Part shown: positions 57,086 to 64,000 of the stretch, piece by piece | Layout: each line of letters starts with the position of its first letter | How positions within the stretch are numbered: the first letter of the stretch is position 1 | Assembly: GCA_950097015.1 (NCBI GenBank) | Contig: CATNEN010000007.1 | Location: 7,560,001 to 7,624,000 of the forward strand | Direction of reading: 5' to 3' | From: Macrostomum hystrix | Taxonomy: Eukaryota; Platyhelminthes; Macrostomidae | Length of the DNA: 64,000 bases | Made by a program: the position numbers and the translations under genes | The notes under the pieces: model-generated | What the model was told of the DNA's origin: nothing | What the model saw: only the letters and a program-made list of their open reading frames with translations | Databases searched by the model: none

Positions 57086-57974
57086 TTGTAATTTTACTCA
57101 GGGATTAGATTTAGTGCAATTTGAGCTCTATAACTCGTGTCAGTTTAACGACTCAAAGTCCAAACAGAAGGTCTAGGCTTGCAGCACAGATCAAAGAACT
57201 CCAGTATCTCCAATGTCCAAGAAGTCGTCATTACCGTGATGTAGGTCACGGAGCTGTTCTGTCGGCCGATCTGCACTAGCCGGGGTCGGTGCATGCCAGG
57301 ACCGCAGACTCAGGGGGATGGGGATCGAGATGGGGCCGCTGTGAGGGCACTGAGCTCCGGCTACTGGCCCAGATCCTCTTTTTGACATCGTCGAGAGCTC
57401 CCGGAATCAATCATCGAGGCCTGCCACCGCTGGCAGCCAATCAGATGGAGCCTCAGTGGGCGGCAGAACCCCAGGCTCCAAGCGGCAGAGCAATGCGGTG
57501 GCTAAAAGCTAATAAAGACTGCCTTCGGTAATAAATTATTATTGAACTGCGCGCGGAAGGGCTGGGAGGCGGGGGTTGAGTTTCCGCTACCGACACCAGC
57601 CTGGGAGAAACTTGGTCGCGATGGCGCTACTTATGCGGCCTTAGCGACCGAGTTGACAAACACAGCTCCCCCGCATCCTCTCTGTTTCCTCTTTGCTATT
57701 TTTTTAGCTTCAGTTTCGGCTAATTTTTCTGGTATGATTTATGCCTCCCAGCGGAGTTTCGAAGAAAATTGGCGCGTTGACTTTGTGAAAAAAATATATA
57801 TCTCGCGGAGACTTTTTTTAGGATCGGTTCGGTCAACAGCAAGCCAGCTGAAGTCCATTTTCTGTGACAGCTGCCTGCTAGCTTGGCAGAAAGCTGTCAT
57901 AAGTAGTTTTGGGAGCTCAACTGCTGCTGCAACTCAGTTGGGTGCGTTCTGTCTGATGCAACCTGGTCTTAGAG
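57086..57974. other. Spacer without a supported gene
   Basis: A 36-nt minus-strand segment at 57265-57230 is bordered by acceptor ggctagtgcag and donor gtaatg (IGRQNSSVTYIT). It has no partner exon and is not called. Confidence 0.35.
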
Positions 57975-58760
57975 AGAGACCAACTGTGAGACCATGACCT
58001 TTTAGAGTCACCTGCTAGACCATGACCTTTAGGGGTCATCTGTTAGACCATGACCCTTTAGGGTCATCTGTTAGACCATGACCCTTTAGGGTCATCTGTT
58101 AGACCATGACCTTTAAGGGTCATCTGTTAGACCATGACCCTTTAGGGTCATCTGTTAGACCATGACCCTTTAGGGTCATCTGTTAGACCATGACCTTTAA
58201 GGGTCATCTGTTAGACCATGACCTTTAGGGGTCATCTGTTAGACCATGACCTTAAGGGTCATCTGTTAGACCATGACCTTTAAGGGTCATCTGTTACACC
58301 ATGGCCTTTTAGAGTCACCTGCTAGACCATGACCATTTAGGGTCATCTGTTAGACCATGACCTTTAAGGTCATCTGTTAGACCATGACCTTAAAGGGTCA
58401 TCTGTTAGACCATGACCTTTTAGGGTCATCTGTTAGACCATGACCTTTAGGGGTCATCTGTTAGACCATGACCTTAAGGGTCATCTGTTAGACCATGACC
58501 TTAAAGGGTCATCTGTTAGACCATGACCTTTTAGGGTCACCTGCTAGACCATGACCATTTAGGGTCATCTGTTAGACCATGACCTTTAAGGTCATCTGTT
58601 AGACCATGACCTTTAAGGGTCATCTGTTAGACCATGACCTTTAAGGGTCATCTGTTAGACCATGACCTTTTAGAGTCACCTGCTAGACCATGACCTTTTA
58701 GGGTCATCTGTTAGACCATGACCTTTAAGGGTCATCTGTTAGACCATGACCTTTTATTTA
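57975..58760. repeat. 28-bp minisatellite with palindromic core
   Basis: About 28 copies of ttagaccatgacctttaagg plus gtcatctg. Each unit contains an inverted pair TGACC ... GGTCA. Confidence 0.97.
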
Positions 58761-59204
58761 AGTTTAACAAAACAGGAAGTAAGGACATTTTATTCCTTTT
58801 TCAGTCCACAGACAGCACTCAGTGGATGCTGGACCGGCTAAAGCTTTCTATTCCAAATCAGATTTTGATACTTCAACCAAATTCTTCTCAACAAATAGTG
58901 TAATATGGGAGAAGAGCTGGGAAATGGAGACCGAGGGGAGCTGGGAGGCTGGGGGGTAGTAGATGAAGCTGCAGGCAGTTGTTTTGCCAGAAGCCGCTCA
59001 ATCCTGATTGGGCTTATTGAAAGATTCCTGACCGACTGGGGCCGCCAAGCCCCTGCAGCTTGATGGATTGACTGCTGCGGGTGAATGAGTGGGCTGCGTG
59101 CGCGAGTGCTTGCGAGGATGATAACTGATCGAAGCCCATCCGTGGGGTGCTTCGATTTTGTCCAAGAAGTGGACTCGGAAACAGTTGGCTTCCTACTTAA
59201 GATT

Positions 59205-59345
59205 GAGGGTTCAGTGTTTGTATCTGGGGCAAAGCGAGTCCCAGAAACGGAGAGAAGGCTGGGTGGCTTGTCGTGCAATTTACACCCATCATGGCCAACC
59301 CCCAGAGCACAGTGAGAGTGTAGTGAAAACTTAAGGGCAGATGTA
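59205..59345 (+). mobile_element. SINE family B fragment, copy 3
   Basis: Internal and 3' parts only (ggagagaaggctgggtggc, gtgcaatttacacccatca, gggcagatgtacacac), directly upstream of copy 1. The copies may be tandem or nested. Confidence 0.5.
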
Positions 59346-59357
59346 CACACCAGTGTT

Positions 59358-59620
59358 ACAATGTGCTTTGGAGTCAGCGGAAAGGGCTGAGGCAATCGCG
59401 TTTGCCTCACGCACCAAGGTCCCTGAGTTCGATTCCGCGGCGAGGCCACATTCATTTAGGGCGCAGCCTCGGAGAGAAGGCTTTGGGGTGCAATTTACGC
59501 CGTTGAGGGCCAACCTCCTAGGAACAGTGAAGTGTACACCGCCTAACAATGAGAAAGTCAGGACAGGTGTACACACCTGTGTGAGCGTGTGCCTGCGTAC
59601 AGTATCTGTGAACGCGTGTG
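59358..59620 (+). mobile_element. tRNA-derived SINE, family B copy 1
   Basis: The head carries a B box in gagttcgattccgcggcga, preceded by an A-box-like ggaaagggctgaggc. The body has gtgtacaccgcctaacaatg, agaaagtcaggacaggtgt and a TG-rich tail. It is unrelated in the body to family A. Confidence 0.6.
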
Positions 59621-60380
59621 CTCAGAAACCGTCCTACTAGCTATAATGAAAGTCTCACTACTGAAATGCTCTGTGAGTAGCACTGTCGGAGCATGGGTGC
59701 TCATGTTTCGAATCGGCTGAGATTGAAGTTTTTTGCCGGATACGATGGGAATGCGACTTTTTGGAAAATTTTGGTGCTTTTTATCAGTTGGGAGCTAGAA
59801 AAAGTAGATTGGAGCCCGACTGGGTCCTCTTATTTCTCCCATTAGTCACACTTGAGTGAGCCGCTTAAGTTGAGCAAATTCGCCCAGTTCCTGCCTGGCT
59901 TAGTAATCTAATAATATTGCACCGATTATTGAGAACCGTGAGCACAGCTGGCAACTCCGCCATGATGAGGCTAATCTCAATCTCAATTTCAATCTGAAAG
60001 TTTCAGATTTGTTAATCCACAGATCAGTGTCTAAAATCCTTTTTTAATCTCGCTAGCCATCACAGTCTCACTGAAACCTAAGACTTAGATCCTGAACGGC
60101 GCTGCACTTTTATCCCACCTAAGAGCTCAGGCGCACCTTAATTATCTCCGCCGCCACGCACCCGAGTGGAAACGGGAAAGTCCTGGATTGTGAGCAACCC
60201 CCGCCACACCCACCCCAAGTTGTGTGAGCACAATTCATCATTGCCCAGTGTGTGGGGAAGGGCCTTAATTCAATATCGCATTGAAAAAAGCGGCCTGCAA
60301 GGGCAGCTGGCTCCAGAGACAGTTGGGACAGGCGGCGCGTCCCGTGTTGACAAACGGAAAAGATTATTGCAGTGGGCTCT

Positions 60381-63206
60381 GCTATTGTGGGCTAAGCCAG
60401 CATGCCGACGGGCCCAGGTGTGAACAGTTCTTGGCGTGCTCAAGTGCTCAAATATGGCTGGAATTTCTGCTCCACTGCCCGAATGGCCTTCTAGGGGTGC
60501 GCGAGTGTGCTCAGCAAATTTGAGACCGGTGCAATGACCAGCTCGGGTTTCGAATATTTGCACCGCGGCCCACCGGACTCCAAAGCATCTCCAGCTCCAG
60601 GTGGAAATTCCTGCCGCAGGTGAACGAGAAAAACAATTTGAAATTAAACCAAGTGGGGCAAGGGTTTCGCTATGGCACTGTAATTTGTGCTAGAGGGAGA
60701 AAAGAGGGAGGGGGAGCAGGCGAAAGAGCGAGAGCGAGAGGGAGAGGGAGAGGTAGAGCGAGAGGGAGAGGGAGAGCGAGAGGGAGAGGAAGAGCGAGAG
60801 CGAAGGGAGAGGGAGAGAGAGAGCGAGAGGGAGAGGAAGAGCGAGAGCGAGAGGGAGAGGGAGAGGGAGAGGGAGAGGGAGAGGGAGAGGGAGAGGGAGA
60901 GGAGAGGGAGAGTGAGAGGGAGAGGAGAGGGAGAGGGAGAGGGAGAGGAGAGGAGAGGAGAGGGAGAGGGAGAGGAAGAACGAGAGCGAGAGGGAGAGGG
61001 AGAGGGAGAGGGAGAGCGAGAGCGAGAGGGAGAGGGAGTGGGAGAGGGAGAGGAGAGGAGAGGGAGAGGAGAGGAGAGGGAGAGGGAGAGGGAGAGGGAG
61101 AGGGAGAGGGAGAGGGAGAGCGAGAGCGAGAGGAAGAGGGAGAGGGAGAGGAGAGCGAGAGCGAGAGGGAGAGGGAGAGGGAGAGGGAGAGGAGAGGAGA
61201 GGAGAGGAGAGGGAGAGGAGAGGAGAGGGAGAGGGAGAGGAAGAACGAGAGCGAGAGGGAGAGGGAGAGGGAGAGCGAGAGCGAGAGGGAGAGGGAGTGG
61301 GAGAGCGAGAGGGAGAGGGAGAGGAAGAGGGAGAGGGGGAGGAGAGGAGAGGAGAGGAGAGGGAGAGGGAGAGGAAGAGCGAGAGCGAGAGGGAGAGGGA
61401 GAGGGAGAGGGAGAGGGAGAGGGAGAGGGAGAGCGAGAGGGAGAGGGAGAGGAAGAGCGAGAGCGAGAGGGAGAGGGAGAGGGAGAGGGAGAGCGAGAGC
61501 GAGAGGAAGAGGGAGAGGGAGAGGAGAGCGAGAGCGAGAGGGAGAGGGAGAGGGAGAGGGAGAGGAGAGGAGAGGAGAGGAGAGGGAGAGGAGAGGGAGA
61601 GGGAGAGGGAGAGGGAGAGGGAGAGGGAGAGGGAGAGGGAGAGCGAGAGCGAGAGGAAGAGGGAGAGGGAGAGGAGAGCGAGAGCGAGAGGGAGAGGGAG
61701 AGGAGAGCGAGAGCGAGAGGGAGAGGGAGAGGGAGAGGGAGAGGAGAGGGAGAGTGAGAGGGAGAGGAGAGGGAGAAGGAGAGGGAGAGGAGAGCTATTG
61801 TGGGCTAAGCCAGCATGCCGACGGGCCCAGGTGTGAACAGTTCTTGGCGTGCTCAAGTGCTCAAATATGGCTGGAATTTCTGCTCCACTGCCCGAATGGC
61901 CTTCTAGGGGTGCGCGAGTGTGCTCAGCAAATTTGAGACCGGTGCAATGACCAGCTCGGGTTTCGAATATTTGCACCGCGGCCCACCGGACTCCAAAGCA
62001 TCTCCAGCTCCAGGTGGAAATTCCTGCCGCAGGTGAACGAGAAAAACAATTTGAAATTAAACCAAGTGGGGCAAGGGTTTCGCTATGGCACTGTAATTTG
62101 TGCTAGAGGGAGAAAAGAGGGAGGGGGAGCAGGCGAAAGAGCGAGAGCGAGAGGGAGAGGGAGAGGTAGAGCGAGAGGGAGAGGGAGAGCGAGAGGGAGA
62201 GGAAGAGCGAGAGCGAAGGGAGAGGGAGAGAGAGAGCGAGAGGGAGAGGAAGAGCGAGAGCGAGAGGGAGAGGGAGAGGGAGAGGGAGAGGGAGAGGGAG
62301 AGGGAGAGGGAGAGGAGAGGGAGAGTGAGAGGGAGAGGAGAGGGAGAGGGAGAGGGAGAGGAGAGGAGAGGAGAGGGAGAGGGAGAGGAAGAACGAGAGC
62401 GAGAGGGAGAGGGAGAGGGAGAGGGAGAGCGAGAGCGAGAGGGAGAGGGAGTGGGAGAGGGAGAGGAGAGGAGAGGGAGAGGAGAGGAGAGGGAGAGGGA
62501 GAGGGAGAGGGAGAGGGAGAGGGAGAGGGAGAGCGAGAGCGAGAGGAAGAGGGAGAGGGAGAGGAGAGCGAGAGCGAGAGGGAGAGGGAGAGGGAGAGGG
62601 AGAGGAGAGGAGAGGAGAGGAGAGGGAGAGGAGAGGAGAGGGAGAGGGAGAGGAAGAACGAGAGCGAGAGGGAGAGGGAGAGGGAGAGCGAGAGCGAGAG
62701 GGAGAGGGAGTGGGAGAGGGAGAGGAGAGGAGAGGGAGAGGGAGAGGGGGAGGAGAGGAGAGGAGAGGAGAGGGAGAGGGAGAGGAAGAGCGAGAGCGAG
62801 AGGGAGAGGGAGAGGGAGAGGGAGAGGGAGAGGGAGAGGGAGAGCGAGAGGGAGAGGGAGAGGAAGAGCGAGAGCGAGAGGGAGAGGGAGAGGGAGAGGG
62901 AGAGCGAGAGCGAGAGGAAGAGGGAGAGGGAGAGGAGAGCGAGAGCGAGAGGGAGAGGGAGAGGGAGAGGGAGAGGAGAGGAGAGGAGAGGAGAGGGAGA
63001 GGAGAGGGAGAGGGAGAGGGAGAGGGAGAGGGAGAGGGAGAGGGAGAGGGAGAGCGAGAGCGAGAGGAAGAGGGAGAGGGAGAGGAGAGCGAGAGCGAGA
63101 GGGAGAGGGAGAGGAGAGCGAGAGCGAGAGGGAGAGGGAGAGGGAGAGGGAGAGGAGAGGGAGAGTGAGAGGGAGAGGAGAGGGAGAAGGAGAGGGAGAG
63201 GAGAGG
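60381..63206. repeat. 1.41-kb tandem duplication with purine tract
   Basis: Marker sequences recur at a constant offset of 1413 nt (60381 and 61794; 60621 and 62034; 60691 and 62104; 61039 and 62452; 61298 and 62711). The offset is 1411 nt near the end, from small length changes. Each copy has about 320 bp of unique sequence and about 1.1 kb of purine tract. Confidence 0.85.
60698..61793. repeat. Polypurine tract 1
   Basis: Almost pure G/A with rare C, built of gagagg and gagagc hexamers. The long ORFs through it ([14 protein letters not shown]) are low-complexity by-products. Confidence 0.95.
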
Positions 63207-63565
63207 AGAGGAGAGGGAGAGGGAGAGGAAGAACGAGAGCGAGAGGGAGAGGGAGAGGGAGAGGGAGAGCGAGAGCGAGAGGGAGAGGGAGTGGGAGAGG
63301 GAGAGGAGAGGGAGAGGGAGAGGGGGAGGAGAGGAGAGGAGAGGAGAGGGAGAGGGAGAGGAAGAGCGAGAGGGAGAGGGAGAGGGAGAGGGAGAGCGAG
63401 AGCGAGAGGAAGAGGGAGAGGGAGAGGAGAGCGAGAGCGAGAGCGAGAGGGAGAGGGAGAGGGAGAGGAGAGGAGAGGGAGAGGGAGAGGAAGAGCGAGA
63501 GCGAGAGGGAGAGGGAGAGGAAGAGCGAGAGCGAGAGGGAGAGGGAGAGGGAGAGGAGAGGGAGA
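62111..63565. repeat. Polypurine tract 2
   Basis: Second copy of the purine tract, extended by some 360 nt beyond the duplication. Confidence 0.95.
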
Positions 63566-64000
63566 GACCATCTGGAGCTTCTGTCCCTTGTCTCTCCCGC
63601 ACTCAGCAAGGCACGGCTCAGGTTCATCACTGAAGTCAGGGCATTCACGGTTTTCCCGACGTCTCTCGTCCTTTCCACTTATCGCCGATATGGTGGACGT
63701 CTATCACCGCGGAAGAAATTTGGTGAGGCATCACATCAAATAGTTGGTTTATAGTTTGCATTGGCATTTTCTGCTTGCCAGAAATCGGAGAAATCGAAAC
63801 CTAGGTTGAATTTGCTAGCGGCCTTATGTGGCGGAAAATGTTATTGAATTTAGCAATTCGGCTATTGCTAGAATAATAGACAAAAATGGAACTAGATCGT
63901 CAAAATGAATTGAGTAGATTTATGGGACAGACCGGATGCAGGCGGGGCGGCGATGTCTTGTTTTGAAAGGCTCACGCATTCATTTGCCTGATTGCTCAAT
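63566..64000. other. Right-end unique sequence
   Basis: No supported gene. A donor-like aaatttg|gtgagg at 63721 follows a short open stretch but has no partner. Confidence 0.4.

Larger units (their letters stand above)
58761..60380. other. Spacer with SINE family B copies
   Basis: Apart from the SINE copies at 59.2-59.6 kb, unique sequence with no supported gene. Confidence 0.5.

Noticed and set aside
57230..57265. 36-nt minus-strand exon (IGRQNSSVTYIT) with acceptor and donor
   Set aside because: Good splice signals, but no partner exon in frame was found and such short matches are expected by chance.
60620..63754. Very long RGRG/EREG and SLSL ORFs
   Set aside because: Low-complexity translations of purine tracts, open in all frames on both strands.

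Overview
The window is eukaryotic. All genes have GT-AG introns, AATAAA-type poly(A) signals and metazoan gene families. A flatworm is the best guess, with Macrostomum-like animals as the first thing to test. The reasons are compact genes on both strands, a very high minisatellite load, an I/Jockey-type retroelement, tRNA-derived SINEs, and two genes whose reading frames open exactly at a 3' splice site with no ATG of their own. The last point fits platyhelminth spliced leaders, which can end in AUG. The organism is an inference, not something the sequence proves.

Layout, plus strand, 1-29.6 kb. (1) 2-1510: last three exons of a CaMKII gene, covering its hub domain. (2) 4056-8586: a five-exon, membrane-anchored JmjC oxygenase with a C-terminal EF-hand. 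(3) 8963-12603: a two-exon protein with a 14-residue repeat array and a coilin-like C-terminus. (4) 15222-17082: remains of an unrecognised gene interrupted by a decayed non-LTR retrotransposon. (5) 18006-29571: four small two-exon genes in a row. In each, exon 1 (52-55 nt) encodes only a signal peptide and is followed by a phase-1 intron; exon 2 encodes the mature protein. The mature proteins are a 1.2-kb-residue Arg/Lys repeat protein, a Gln-rich protein, a short two-Cys protein and a cationic amphipathic peptide.

Layout, minus strand, 30.1-50.7 kb. A beta-1,3-galactosyltransferase-like gene (32151-30082) is followed by a pentameric ligand-gated ion channel gene (50719 to 37034, all introns phase 0). 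The channel has two adjacent 156-nt alternative exons that each encode the pore helix M2. They swap Gln for Arg at pore position 2', which is the most striking single observation here. 50.7-64 kb carries no gene I can support. It holds minisatellites, SINE copies, a 90-bp duplication and a 1.41-kb tandem duplication ending in kilobase-long purine tracts.

About a third of the window is minisatellite: roughly forty arrays with almost no shared unit. Most lie in introns, and several units look like amplified splice-site sequence. Single-base indels in several otherwise good exons can be located by phase arithmetic and may be assembly errors. The genes do not form one pathway. CaMKII, JmjC and the coilin-like gene could be a trans-spliced cluster, and the four secreted-protein genes look like one locally expanded gene architecture.
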